Assembly (NCBI GenBank): GCA_023415815.1
Contig: JAEZJL010000343.1
Location: forward strand, 1-11,861
Length of the DNA: 11,861 nt
Source of the DNA: Bacillota bacterium
GTDB lineage: Bacteria > Bacillota > Clostridia > Acetivibrionales > DTU013
Direction: 5' to 3'
In this document: in pieces, positions 1-7,479 of the stretch
How positions within the stretch are numbered: position 1 is the stretch's first letter
How the letters are laid out: the number at the start of each line of letters is the position of its first letter
Translations under genes and position numbers: made by a program
Notes under the pieces: generated by a model
The model's input: the letters and a program-made list of their open reading frames with translations, nothing else
Database searches by the model: none
What the model was told of the DNA's origin: nothing

Positions 1-1986
1 CGCCATTAGTGGTATGCTCATATAACCGTGCAGTTCATTCCTCCATCGACCGCCCTCTGCTCTTTCACCCGTTATGAAATTGGTCCAGCAGCCTTCAGGG
101 AGGTAATAGGCCGCCCGGCCCTCGGGATTAAAGATAGGGGCAACGAGCAGAGAGTCTCCGAGCATATACTGTCTGTCAAGCGTGTCGCAGGCCGGGTCGT
201 CGGGGAATTCGAGCACCATCGCGCGCATTACCGGCAGCCCTTCGCCGGCCGCTTCGCACGCTGAGCCGAAGAGATACGGCATCAGCCTGCATTTAAGCTT
301 CGTGAAGAAGCGGAGGACATCTACGGATTCCTCGTCAAACAGCCAGGGTACCCTGTAGGACTCGTTCCCGTGCAGCCTGCTGTGCGTGGACAGCAGGCCG
401 AAGGCAGCCCAGCGCTTGTATATATCCGGCGATGCAGTCCTTTCAAAGCCGCTGATATCGTGGCTCCAGAAGCCGAAGCCGGACAGGCACAGCGAAAGCC
501 CTCCGCGAAGCGATTCAGCCATGGAATCGTAGGTGGCTGAGCAGTCGCCTCCCCAGTGTACAGGGAACTTCTGTCCTCCGGCGGTTGCGGAGCGCGCGAA
601 AAGCATCGCCTCGCCTTCGCCCCTGTTTTCCTTCAATACCTCGAACACCGCCTTGTTGTACAAATAAGTGTAGTAGTTGTGCATTTTCACCGGATCGGAG
701 CCGTCGAAATAGACGACGTCGGTTGGTATGCGCTCGCCGAAGTCGGTTTTAAAGCAGTCGACGCCCATGTCCAGCAGCCTTTTCAGCTTGCTCTTGAACC
801 ATGCTACCGCAGCCGGGTTCGTGAAGTCCACGAGGCCCATTCCCGACTGCCATCTATCCCATTGCCAGACATCGCCCGAGGGAGTTTTGACCAGATATCC
901 GTTTTCGCTTCCCTCGTCAAAAAGAGCGGATTTCTGGGCGATATAGGAGTTCATCCAGACGCATATCCTCAGACCCTTTTCCTTCAAGCGCTCCAGCATC
1001 CCCTCGGGGTCGGGGAAGGCCTCGCCGTCCCATTCAAAATCGCACCACTGGTACTCCTTCATCCAGAAGCAGTCAAAATGGAAGACATGGAGCGGCAGAT
1101 CCCTCTGCCTCATCCCGTCGATAAAGCTGTTTACGGTCTCCTCGTCGTAGCTTGTGGTAAAGGAGGTGGTCAGCCAGAGGCCGAAGGACCATGCCGGAGG
1201 CAGCGCGGGCCTGCCTGTGAGGAGGGTGTAGTTTTTCAGCGCGGCCGCAGGCGAGCCTCCTCCCACAACATAATATTCAAGATACTCGCCGGGAACGCTG
1301 AACTGCACCTTTGATACGTTTTCGGAGGCAATCTCGTAGGATACCCTTTCCGGATGGTTCACGAATACTCCGTAGCCCCTGTTCGTCAGATAGAAGGGCA
1401 CGTTTTTGTAAGCCTGCTCGCTGCACGTGCCGCCGTCTTCATTCCACATATCGACCGCCTGGCCGTTTTTTACAAAGGGCGTGAAGCGCTCGCCCAGGCC
1501 GTAGACACATTCCCCGATACCCAGGTCCAGCTGCTCCCTCATGTATGCTTCATTTTTATCCGTGGTTATGTATCCCGTGCTCTTGCTGCCGCTTCCGGTG
1601 ATGCGTTTTCCATTATGGAAGAAAGATACGGCCCAGCCGCTTCCCTTGCTTACGACCACGCTGAGCCCTCCCGAGGTCAGCGAGGCCTGTTCATCCTCAT
1701 CCTTTATCAGGACCTTTAAGCCGTCGTCGGCGTCCAGAGCAAACTCAGGTCCTTTCAACACCCTGCCCTTGTGATGCCACACCCTTACGCGTATGATGTC
1801 GGGGCGGGGTGAGCTGTATTCGAAAGTGAGCATCGTGCCGTTGAGCGTATCCCCCCTGTGCCTGATCCGGCTGCAGGCGGCAAATACGGTGATTTTATTT
1901 TCGTCCGTCCTGACCTCCCTGATGTCCATAGGGTTTGAAATGCTGTGACCCGCCCGTATTGACCAATAGCCGTCGGTAAATTTCAT
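1..1986 (-). CDS. yicI: alpha-xylosidase, GH31 family (YicI type), 3' end cut by window
   Basis: A glycoside hydrolase family 31 enzyme that would release alpha-linked xylose from the non-reducing end of isoprimeverose or xyloglucan oligosaccharides, probably in the cytoplasm since no signal peptide is seen. The visible 662 residues are an unbroken frame running off the left edge; E. coli YicI is 772 aa, so about 110 C-terminal residues are missing. The nucleophile motif KTDFGE puts Asp at residue 415 and the general acid/base motif WGGDC puts Asp at 481, almost the same numbers as YicI (416 and 482). Other family blocks are LGIGECVYGLGERFTPF, the LHVFHFDCFWMK barrel strand and GLSGFGFWSHDISGFE-like text (here LSGFGFWSHDISGFE). 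The start is ATG at 1986, with GGAG (CTCC at 1996-1999 on the plus strand) 9 nt upstream. It is divergent from an AraC regulator that probably controls it. The family is certain; xylosidase rather than glucosidase is inferred from YicI-like numbering and motifs. Confidence 0.93.
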   Translation of the reverse strand, partial: MKFTDGYWSIRAGHSISNPMDIREVRTDENKITVFAACSRIRHRGDTLNGTMLTFEYSSPRPDIIRVRVWHHKGRVLKGPEFALDADDGLKVLIKDEDEQASLTSGGLSVVVSKGSGWAVSFFHNGKRITGSGSKSTGYITTDKNEAYMREQLDLGIGECVYGLGERFTPFVKNGQAVDMWNEDGGTCSEQAYKNVPFYLTNRGYGVFVNHPERVSYEIASENVSKVQFSVPGEYLEYYVVGGGSPAAALKNYTLLTGRPALPPAWSFGLWLTTSFTTSYDEETVNSFIDGMRQRDLPLHVFHFDCFWMKEYQWCDFEWDGEAFPDPEGMLERLKEKGLRICVWMNSYIAQKSALFDEGSENGYLVKTPSGDVWQWDRWQSGMGLVDFTNPAAVAWFKSKLKRLLDMGVDCFKTDFGERIPTDVVYFDGSDPVKMHNYYTYLYNKAVFEVLKENRGEGEAMLFARSATAGGQKFPVHWGGDCSATYDSMAESLRGGLSLCLSGFGFWSHDISGFERTASPDIYKRWAAFGLLSTHSRLHGNESYRVPWLFDEESVDVLRFFTKLKCRLMPYLFGSACEAAGEGLPVMRAMVLEFPDDPACDTLDRQYMLGDSLLVAPIFNPEGRAAYYLPEGCWTNFITGERAEGGRWRNELHGYMSIPLMA

Positions 1987-2021
1987 ATTTTCACGCTCCA
2001 ATTATATTTATCCGACGCCGA

Positions 2022-2050
2022 TTGTTATTTGTCTGCGCGGATAGTATAAT
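2022..2050 (+). promoter_or_regulatory. promoter of the AraC gene
   Basis: TTGTTA (2022-2027) and a perfect TATAAT (2045-2050) are separated by 17 bp, giving a transcription start near 2057 and a leader of about 55 nt before the AraC start codon. On the opposite strand another TATAAT occupies 2054-2049, with TTAGAA (2077-2072) 17 bp upstream, and could serve the xylosidase gene. The two -10 elements would overlap, so the divergent promoters may compete. Sequence match only. Confidence 0.5.
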
Positions 2051-2111
2051 TATATTAACTTCATACGGGCGTTTCTAATAATATTTTAATCATTAATAAC
2101 AGGATTTTGAC

Positions 2112-3014
2112 ATGAACAATGATTTACTGAAGGAAAACCAAATGCACGGCGATGTTATGTTCCCGCTGAACGTATACTCGATAGAGCAGCCCGCGGGCAA
2201 AAGCGTGATTGTAGACTGCCATTGGCATGACGAGCTCGAATTCCTTGTGATGAAAAAGGGCCGGGCGCTCTTCCGGATAGACGACAGGCAATACGAGCTT
2301 GAAAGAGGGCAGGGCATATTCATCAACAGCGGCGAGCTGCATTCCGGGTACGCTCTGGAAGACGCCCCCTGCAGCTTCCAGGCCGTGGTTTTCAGCCTCT
2401 CGTTTTTATACAGCGGCACCCGCGACCTCCTCCAGAGCAAATTTATCGAGCGCATTTCAGGCGCGCAGTGCCCCATACCCAAAAATATCAAAGGCTCCGC
2501 TGAGTGGGAAGTCCGGCTGCTTTCAAAGCTTTTTGAAATCATAGGGCTCGGTTTTGAAAAGCCCTATACTTACGAATTGCAGATTAAAGCGCTGCTTTAC
2601 CAGGTATTTGCGGAGAGCCTGTCCAATACCGGCCCGGCGATGTCCGTCAATAAAAGCGCAGCCGACTTTTACAGGCTGGAGCGGGTGAAAAGTGCCCTAG
2701 CGTTTATACATGACAACTACCATAAAAAATTGAGCACCAGGGATATCTCGCTCGCCCTCAACCTGAGCGAAGGTTATCTCTGCCGCATATTCAAGCAGCT
2801 TGTCAAAAAAACACCCGTCGAATATCTGAATTATTACAGGGTGAACAAGGCTGCAAGGCTGCTTGAGATAAGCGAGATCAAAATCATTGATGCGGCGATG
2901 GAATCCGGCTTCGATAATTTCAGCTATTTTATCAGCACCTTCAAGCACCATATGGGCACAACCCCCGCAAAATACCGCACCGTAAACAGGGCTGAAAGCC
3001 GCACGGAGAGATGA
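2112..3014 (+). CDS. AraC-family transcriptional regulator
   Basis: A 300-aa regulator, normal length for the family. The N-terminal half is a cupin-like effector domain containing HWHDELEFLVMKKG (residues 37-50) and a second histidine in SGELHSG (around 77). The C-terminal 110 residues are the two helix-turn-helix AraC domain: first HTH about 207-228 (STRDISLALNLSEGYLCRIF) and second about 257-280, ending with the family signature GFDNFSYFISTFKHHMGTTPAKYR. It is divergent from a yicI-type alpha-xylosidase 125 bp away, so the inferred role is a sugar-responsive activator of xyloside or xyloglucan-oligosaccharide use; the ligand cannot be read from the sequence. The start is ATG 2112, with AGGA 7 nt upstream. 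No strong terminator follows in the 204 bp before the convergent GTPase gene. Confidence 0.92.
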   Translation: MNNDLLKENQMHGDVMFPLNVYSIEQPAGKSVIVDCHWHDELEFLVMKKGRALFRIDDRQYELERGQGIFINSGELHSGYALEDAPCSFQAVVFSLSFLYSGTRDLLQSKFIERISGAQCPIPKNIKGSAEWEVRLLSKLFEIIGLGFEKPYTYELQIKALLYQVFAESLSNTGPAMSVNKSAADFYRLERVKSALAFIHDNYHKKLSTRDISLALNLSEGYLCRIFKQLVKKTPVEYLNYYRVNKAARLLEISEIKIIDAAMESGFDNFSYFISTFKHHMGTTPAKYRTVNRAESRTER

Positions 3015-3218
3015 TGTTTTCTTAAAGCTCGTTATTTGCATTTTTCCCCGTCGGCAAATACACGTCAACCTTATCCTGTGAATTTAAATGCAGCCGCCGG
3101 GAAATGCCCCACTTATTTCGCTGTTAAAAATATATACGAATTTTCTTATAGTGTTCAGAAGCATTTTTTAGCTTCAGGCAAAATCGGTCGCTGTGCTTTG
3201 ACTGCGCAGCCTCCCGCT

Positions 3219-4220
3219 CTATGCCGATATGCCGAAAAGCTTGCTGAGCTCGTCTTTTTTCAGGCCGCTGCCGATAATGCACAGCCTTCCGGTGTAGTCG
3301 GCTCCGCTCTCCTTGATTTCAAGCTCCCCCGGAGTATAGTCAAACTGCAGCCACCTGTTTTCCAGAAGCTGCAGGATGCCTTTCCCCCTCAAAATCATTC
3401 CGTATGCCTTCTCATTTTCCAGCAGCTCCAGAATGCCCTTCAATTCCGCCTCACCGTACCTCTTCGGAGTCTCGGCCCCCCAGACGTCAAAGACCTCATC
3501 CGCGCTGTGGCTATGGTGATGGTGTTCATCCTTGCAGCCGCATTCGCAGTCACTATCATGGCCTGAATGCTTTAAAACATGCTTCTTTTTATCTCTCAGA
3601 CCGTTTTCCAGAGAAACGGAGGCATCCTTCTCCGCCACTGAAATGATAAGCTCCGCGCTTATATCCTCCCAGGGGGTGGTTATTATATTTGCCCTGCCGT
3701 TCAGCTCCCTTATCGAGCTCGCGACCGTCTCCAGCTTCTGTGCCCCGGCCTTCTGAGTCCTGCTTAAAACAACGGTTCCGGCATGCTCTATCTGATTCTC
3801 GAAAAATTCGCCGAAGTTTGACAGGTATATCCGGTATTTCAATGCGTCAACTACGGCTATGCACATGTTTACAGCCAGCGTTTTCTTGAGCTTAGAGGCT
3901 TCGCAGGCCTTTATAACATCCGAGAGCTTGCCTACCCCGGACGGTTCGATAATTATCCTGTCAGGCCTGTATTCCGCGATTACTTCCGTGATCGCCCTGC
4001 TGAAATCTCCGGCAAGGGTGCAGCAAATGCATCCTGAATTTATTTCTTTTACTTCGGCATATGTATTCTTGAGTATACTCCCGTCTATACCGACCTCTCC
4101 GAATTCATTTTCTATGATAACAAGCTTTTCGTGGCTGAACCTCTCGGAAAGCAGCAGCTTTTTTATCAAAGTAGTTTTTCCCGCGCCCAGAAAACCGGAT
4201 ATGATATCGACTTTAATCAT
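3219..4220 (-). CDS. COG0523 (CobW/G3E family) metal-linked GTPase, probable zinc chaperone
   Basis: A 333-aa P-loop GTPase of the G3E/COG0523 family, whose members handle zinc, cobalt or other metals. Seen: Walker A GFLGAGKT (residues 9-16), ENEFGEVGID switch region (37-46), the family metal motif GCICC (63-67), the IEPSGVG Walker B region (91-97), a His/Cys-rich insert (about 214-239: HSGHDSDCECGC then DEHHHHSHS), and a C-terminal CobW_C domain (about 245-333). It is the last gene of the minus-strand zinc block, 85 nt after zur, which makes a zinc-allocation role far likelier than cobalamin synthesis; no cob genes are present. The G4 guanine-specificity motif, usually NKxD, reads SRTQ (153-156), so the Asp is missing. 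The start is ATG 4220, preceded by AAGGGGTAGG. A hairpin lies upstream. The exact client protein is unknown. Confidence 0.85.
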   Translation of the reverse strand: MIKVDIISGFLGAGKTTLIKKLLLSERFSHEKLVIIENEFGEVGIDGSILKNTYAEVKEINSGCICCTLAGDFSRAITEVIAEYRPDRIIIEPSGVGKLSDVIKACEASKLKKTLAVNMCIAVVDALKYRIYLSNFGEFFENQIEHAGTVVLSRTQKAGAQKLETVASSIRELNGRANIITTPWEDISAELIISVAEKDASVSLENGLRDKKKHVLKHSGHDSDCECGCKDEHHHHSHSADEVFDVWGAETPKRYGEAELKGILELLENEKAYGMILRGKGILQLLENRWLQFDYTPGELEIKESGADYTGRLCIIGSGLKKDELSKLFGISA

Positions 4221-4244
4221 AAAAACCTACCCCTTCTATGCAAA

Positions 4245-4270
4245 AAGGCTTATACTCATATATAAGCCTT
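4245..4270 (-). terminator. hairpin between zur and the GTPase gene, weak terminator or attenuator
   Basis: AAGGCTTATA (4245-4254) and TATAAGCCTT (4261-4270) form a perfect 10-bp stem with a 6-nt loop. Read on the minus strand, the stem is followed by three more T residues, making a five-T run with the last two stem bases. The stem has only three GC pairs, so it would terminate weakly. It lies 24 nt upstream of the GTPase start, with no separate promoter visible in between, so partial readthrough from zur is the simplest model. Confidence 0.5.
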
Positions 4271-4305
4271 CGCCGCAATTTATGATTGAATTGTAGTAAA
4301 AAGCC

Positions 4306-4743
4306 CTATTGTTTGCTTGCCTGCCTGCATTCCCTGCAGAGCCCGAAAATCTCAAGCTTATGCCCCGTTATGTCAAAATCCATTTTATCCTTAAGCTGTT
4401 TTTCATATTCCTCCAGGGGGCATCCGTCAATGGAAACCATCTTTTTGCAGCCCGAGCATATCAAATGGTGCCTGTGCTCCAGTCGGTTCAGCTCGTAGGA
4501 GGCCTTGTTGTCCCCGGTTATATTGGATTTTATGGCCAGCCCCTTGGATACGAGCGATTCAAGGATCCTGTATACGGAGGATAAGTTAATGGAAATATTT
4601 TTTTCCTTGAGCTCAAGGAACATCCGCTCCGCCGTCACCGGCTGGTCGCCTTCTTCCAGCACCTCAAGGATGGCGTTCCGGTGCTTTGTATTCTTCAGCC
4701 CTTCCCGTTTCAATATGCTGCCGTAGCTCCCGGTCTCCTGCAT
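4306..4743 (-). CDS. zur: Fur-family regulator, probable zinc uptake repressor Zur
   Basis: A 145-aa Fur-family metalloregulator. The N-terminal winged helix covers about residues 10-85, with recognition-helix text INLSSVYRILESLVSKGL (52-69). The C-terminal dimerisation domain carries both CxxC pairs of the structural zinc site (C96/C99 in CSGC and C136/C139 in CREC), plus candidate regulatory ligands H90, H92, H93, H128 and E131. Fur, PerR and Zur are hard to separate by sequence alone; Zur is chosen because the gene lies inside znuABC plus a COG0523 GTPase and a Zur-like dyad sits at the znuA promoter. When zinc is bound it should repress uptake. The start is ATG 4743, with AAAGG about 9 nt upstream. 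It has its own promoter in the 125-bp gap after znuB, which also holds a dyad that may allow autoregulation. Confidence 0.82.
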   Translation of the reverse strand: MQETGSYGSILKREGLKNTKHRNAILEVLEEGDQPVTAERMFLELKEKNISINLSSVYRILESLVSKGLAIKSNITGDNKASYELNRLEHRHHLICSGCKKMVSIDGCPLEEYEKQLKDKMDFDITGHKLEIFGLCRECRQASKQ

Positions 4744-4777
4744 TTAAATCAACCTTTCATAACTGCAAAACTTATTG

Positions 4778-4795
4778 ATGCAAATCCCTTTGCAT
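4778..4795. promoter_or_regulatory. inverted repeat in the zur leader, possible operator
   Basis: ATGCAAA (4778-4784) and TTTGCAT (4789-4795) are perfect 7-bp arms around TCCC. The half-site ATGCAAA is also one arm of the znuA operator candidate, which suggests Zur binding and autoregulation, but the spacing differs (4 bp here, 9 bp between the equivalent arms at znuA). It lies downstream of the predicted zur transcription start. A small RNA hairpin is the alternative. Confidence 0.4.
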
Positions 4796-4818
4796 TCTAT
4801 ATTTCATATTTTAGCAGT

Positions 4819-4848
4819 TATAAAATGTTTTTTCAAATATCATGTCAA
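4819..4848 (-). promoter_or_regulatory. promoter of zur
   Basis: On the minus strand a perfect TTGACA (4848-4843) and TTTATA (4824-4819) are 18 bp apart, pointing to a start near 4811 and a leader of about 68 nt before zur. This indicates that zur and the downstream GTPase gene can be transcribed independently of znuACB. Confidence 0.5.
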
Positions 4849-4868
4849 AGAACATTTTTACAACCTGT

Positions 4869-5714
4869 CTACGTCTGGAAGCTTCTTCTCAATGCAAGTG
4901 CTGAAAAGAAAAATATTGCGGAAACAAGGACGATTGTGGCCCCCGACGCCAGGTTCAGGTAATAGGAAAGTATCAGCCCGGCAACTCCCGAAACGACCGA
5001 TATCGCAACCGCCGCAAGGTGATACTGCCTGACGTTCGAGGTCACATTTCTGGCTGCGGCGGCAGGCAGCACAAGCAGTGAATTTATTATCAGCAGGCCA
5101 ACCCACTGGATGGTGATGGTCACCACCACCGCGATCGCGCAGGTGAACAATATTTCGGAAAGCAGAGTGTTTATGCCCCTGCTGGCTGCAAGCGACTGGT
5201 TTATGCTCACCATAAGCACCCTGTTGAAAATGAACAGCCAGAGCAGGACGACCGCAACGAACACAACGAAAAGAAGGACTATCTCCCCGGGCGCGATGCT
5301 CAGCAAATCGCCTACCAGATAGGAAGAAAATTTGTTGAAGCTCCCCCCATAGGACAGGATCACCAGGCCCAGGGCCACCGCCGTCGACGAAAACACGCCG
5401 ATGATGGTGTCGGTTGAGGCTTTGCTCCTATTCTTGATCAGCGTGATGGCAACGGCAAACAGAATAGAAAAGAGCGTCGCCGCCCATACGGGCTCTATCC
5501 CTCCCAGCATGGCTCCCAGCGCTATTCCCGCAAACGCCCCGTGTCCCAGCGAATCGGAAAAAAACGCCATGCGGTTGCTCACGACCATGGTGCCCAGTAT
5601 GCCAAAAAGCGGAGTGACCAGAAGGACGGCCAGAAGGGCGTTCTTCATAAACAGATGCCCCGTCCACTGGAAGGGAAGAATGAAATCTATCAATCCGTAC
5701 CACCAATCGAGCAT
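4869..5714 (-). CDS. znuB: zinc ABC transporter permease ZnuB
   Basis: A 281-aa integral membrane protein of the ABC-3 metal permease family, the channel of the ZnuABC importer. Seen: many hydrophobic segments (about 23-45, 76-94, 104-122, 140-163, 185-215, 232-252, 257-275), the family motif DSLGHGAFAG (54-63) near the first helices, and the polar/glycine turn ASRGINT (177-183). Clostridial homologues are 260-280 aa, matching this start. The chosen ATG (5714) overlaps the znuC stop in TGATG and has a GAGG/poly-G ribosome binding site about 7 nt upstream. An in-frame ATG at 5774 would add 20 polar residues lying inside znuC and lacks support. Co-transcription and coupled translation with znuC are clear. 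Zinc rather than manganese is inferred from the zur and COG0523 neighbours. Confidence 0.9.
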   Translation of the reverse strand: MLDWWYGLIDFILPFQWTGHLFMKNALLAVLLVTPLFGILGTMVVSNRMAFFSDSLGHGAFAGIALGAMLGGIEPVWAATLFSILFAVAITLIKNRSKASTDTIIGVFSSTAVALGLVILSYGGSFNKFSSYLVGDLLSIAPGEIVLLFVVFVAVVLLWLFIFNRVLMVSINQSLAASRGINTLLSEILFTCAIAVVVTITIQWVGLLIINSLLVLPAAAARNVTSNVRQYHLAAVAISVVSGVAGLILSYYLNLASGATIVLVSAIFFFSALALRRSFQT

Positions 5715-6532
5715 CAGCCGTCCCCCCCCTCGTTTCCGTCCTGTATCGCCCTGTCCGAAGGCTTTTTGTACCATGACATTCCGAAAAGCTTTATCGTCCT
5801 CTCATCGCCGAATACCTCCTCAGGCGTGCCGCTGCAGACGACGGTCCCGTTTAAAAGTATGACGCGGTCGGCATATGCGGACACAAGGTCAAGGTCGTGC
5901 GATACAAGGATGATGGACAGGTCGTATTTTCCCCTCAGCTCCGAAACCGTATTGTAAAACAGCTCCAGCCCTTTCTGGTCGATGCCGGACACAGGCTCGT
6001 CGAGCAGCAGCAGGTCGGGTACGGGGTCAAGCGCCAGCGCCAGCAGCACCCTTTGGAGCTCTCCGCCCGACAGAGCTCCGAGCCTCCTGTTTATAAGATG
6101 CTCGGCCTTCACCCGCGCAAGGCTTTCATAAACCCTCTCCCTCATCTTTTTCGATATCCTGAGCCATATGGGATTTCCCGTCCTGCAGGCGGCAAAGATG
6201 TCGAGCACGCTCGTAGGAGTGCTCAAGTCGAAATTCAGATGCTGCGGTACATAGCCGACCAGCGGGCTGCCGGAGTGGGTTCCCTTCGCGTCCAGGAAAT
6301 GCAGCTCCCCGGTATGCCTGGTTTCTCCGAGAATAGCCTTGAGAAGCGTGCTTTTTCCGGCTCCGTTCGGGCCAATCACCGCCGTCAGCTCTCCGCAGTG
6401 TATATGTATGTTTACATTCTCGAGTATTCTGTTCTTCCCGATGACTACCCCGAAGTTCTCGATCTTCGTGCAGCACAGTCCGCTGCAGTCGCCGCTGCAT
6501 TGGGCGCAGTTGTGCATGTATTCTCCGCTCAT
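5714..6532 (-). CDS. znuC: zinc ABC transporter ATPase ZnuC with Cys-rich N-terminus
   Basis: A 272-aa ABC ATPase that powers zinc uptake with ZnuA and ZnuB. Seen: Walker A GPNGAGKS (54-61), Q-loop Q97 in YVPQHL, signature LSGGELQR (154-161), Walker B LLLLDEP (174-180) and the H-loop His in VSHDLD (212). The text around Walker A and Q-loop (GELTAVIGPNGAGKSTLLKA) is typical of the metal-importer ATPase subgroup. Unusual is an extra N-terminus before the first strand, with H7, C9, C12, C16, C20 and C21 in about 15 residues, which looks like a metal-binding or Fe-S-like patch. The start is well fixed: ATG 6532 overlaps the znuA stop as ATGA and has GAAGAGG 7 nt upstream, so the Cys-rich part is translated. 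A C-terminal tail of about 20 residues after GMSWYKKP is polar and low complexity. Confidence 0.92.
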   Translation of the reverse strand: MSGEYMHNCAQCSGDCSGLCCTKIENFGVVIGKNRILENVNIHIHCGELTAVIGPNGAGKSTLLKAILGETRHTGELHFLDAKGTHSGSPLVGYVPQHLNFDLSTPTSVLDIFAACRTGNPIWLRISKKMRERVYESLARVKAEHLINRRLGALSGGELQRVLLALALDPVPDLLLLDEPVSGIDQKGLELFYNTVSELRGKYDLSIILVSHDLDLVSAYADRVILLNGTVVCSGTPEEVFGDERTIKLFGMSWYKKPSDRAIQDGNEGGDG

Positions 6533-7434
6533 TTCAACGCCTCTTCAAGAGATTTTAAATTCTGCTCCATTATATTTATATAATCGTCATACGCCCCGGG
6601 CTTTGCTTCCCCGGTTACGGCCGGATCAAGGTCGTAGACCCTTGCGCCTGTTTCAGCGGCGATCATGTCGGCTGTCTTCGCAGGGTACTGGGGCTCGGCA
6701 AACAGGGCTTTTATGCCGGTAGCCTTTACGATGTCGATAGTATCCTCAAGCTCCCTTGCGGACGGGGAGGTGCCCGGCTCCCTTTCTATAACGGCCGCGA
6801 TATTCAGCCCGAATTCCTTTGCAAAATAAGGGAAGGCCTCATGGAAGGTGATGATGTTTTTATTCTTTACGCCGTCCAGCGACCGGTGCATTTTTTCCTT
6901 CAGGCCGTCCAGCTTTTTTATATATGCGTCCGCATTGCTTCTATATTTTAACGCATTCCCAGTATCTATGGAAGCAAGCTGTCCGGAAATATTTTCAACC
7001 TGCACAATGGCGTTGGATATGCTCACCCACACATGCGGATTCTCTTCTCCGTCGGCGTCCCTGATCAGCTCTATGCCCTTGCCCGCTTCAACAATCTTTA
7101 GGTCCCTCTGCTGGCTTATAACCTTGTCCATAAAGGCTTCCATGCCTGCGCCGTTTATAACGAAGGCGTCGGCCTTTTCAAGAGTTTTCAGGTCCTCCGG
7201 GGACAGCTGGTAATCATGCAGGCAGCCGGTCTGCGGCTTTGTCATATTGATCACCTCTACCCCGGGTATATCTTTTGCCACATTGATCGTAGAAATATAC
7301 ATGGGATAAAACGAGGTCACGATGGTGAAGCCCTCGCCGCCACGGCTTGACGTGCCGTCCTCCCGGCCGCATCCGCTCAGCAGAACGACGGCTGTTATTA
7401 AAAGTAAAAAAGTCCTGATCAACCTTGAAACCAT
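6529..7434 (-). CDS. znuA: zinc-binding lipoprotein ZnuA
   Basis: A 301-aa cluster A-I (TroA/ZnuA) solute-binding protein that should capture Zn(II) outside the membrane and hand it to ZnuB. The first 22 residues form a lipoprotein signal with lipobox LLSGC, so Cys22 is the lipidation site. Metal-ligand histidines are visible in GCLHDYQL (H73), ENPHVW (H134) and TFHEAFPYF (H198), with an acidic fourth ligand likely near EPQYP/DLDP (247-271). The long His-rich loop of proteobacterial ZnuA is absent, replaced by a short acidic DADGEE (126-131). The start is ATG 7434, with a strong GGAGG (CCTCC at 7442-7446 on the plus strand) 7 nt upstream. The in-frame ATG at 7473 has no ribosome binding site, lies within the operator dyad and would put a non-signal stretch before the lipoprotein signal, so it is rejected. 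First gene of znuA-znuC-znuB. Confidence 0.92.
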   Translation of the reverse strand: MVSRLIRTFLLLITAVVLLSGCGREDGTSSRGGEGFTIVTSFYPMYISTINVAKDIPGVEVINMTKPQTGCLHDYQLSPEDLKTLEKADAFVINGAGMEAFMDKVISQQRDLKIVEAGKGIELIRDADGEENPHVWVSISNAIVQVENISGQLASIDTGNALKYRSNADAYIKKLDGLKEKMHRSLDGVKNKNIITFHEAFPYFAKEFGLNIAAVIEREPGTSPSARELEDTIDIVKATGIKALFAEPQYPAKTADMIAAETGARVYDLDPAVTGEAKPGAYDDYINIMEQNLKSLEEALK

Positions 7435-7448
7435 TCCCGGGCCTCCAC

Positions 7449-7475
7449 AAATCCAAATGAGAATCATTTGCATTT
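7449..7475. promoter_or_regulatory. Zur-box candidate at znuA
   Basis: AAATCCAAATGA (7449-7460) and TCATTTGCATTT (7464-7475) are inverted repeats around GAA, matching at 11 of 12 positions, with a perfect CAAATGA/TCATTTG core. Length and symmetry fit the 9-1-9 style operators bound by Fur-family dimers. The site covers the predicted znuA transcription start (about 7473) and lies just upstream of the ribosome binding site, an ideal place for zinc-dependent repression by the Zur encoded downstream. Confidence 0.78.
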
Positions 7476-7479
7476 TTTA

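Noticed and set aside
556..1314. A 252-codon open frame on the plus strand within the alpha-xylosidase region
   Set aside because: It is antisense to the intact GH31 frame, which carries both catalytic Asp residues at the expected positions; the plus-strand translation has no family features.
3015..3218. Terminator between the AraC and GTPase genes
   Set aside because: Only weak pairings (GAAGC/GCTTC near 3160-3176, ATTTGC/GCAAAT near 3032-3058) are present, with long loops; not convincing.
5715..5774. znuB start at the upstream ATG (5774)
   Set aside because: It would add 20 polar residues encoded within znuC; the TGATG overlap and family length favour 5714.
7435..7473. znuA start at the upstream ATG (7473)
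   Set aside because: No ribosome binding site, it overlaps the operator dyad, and it would push the lipoprotein signal away from the N-terminus.
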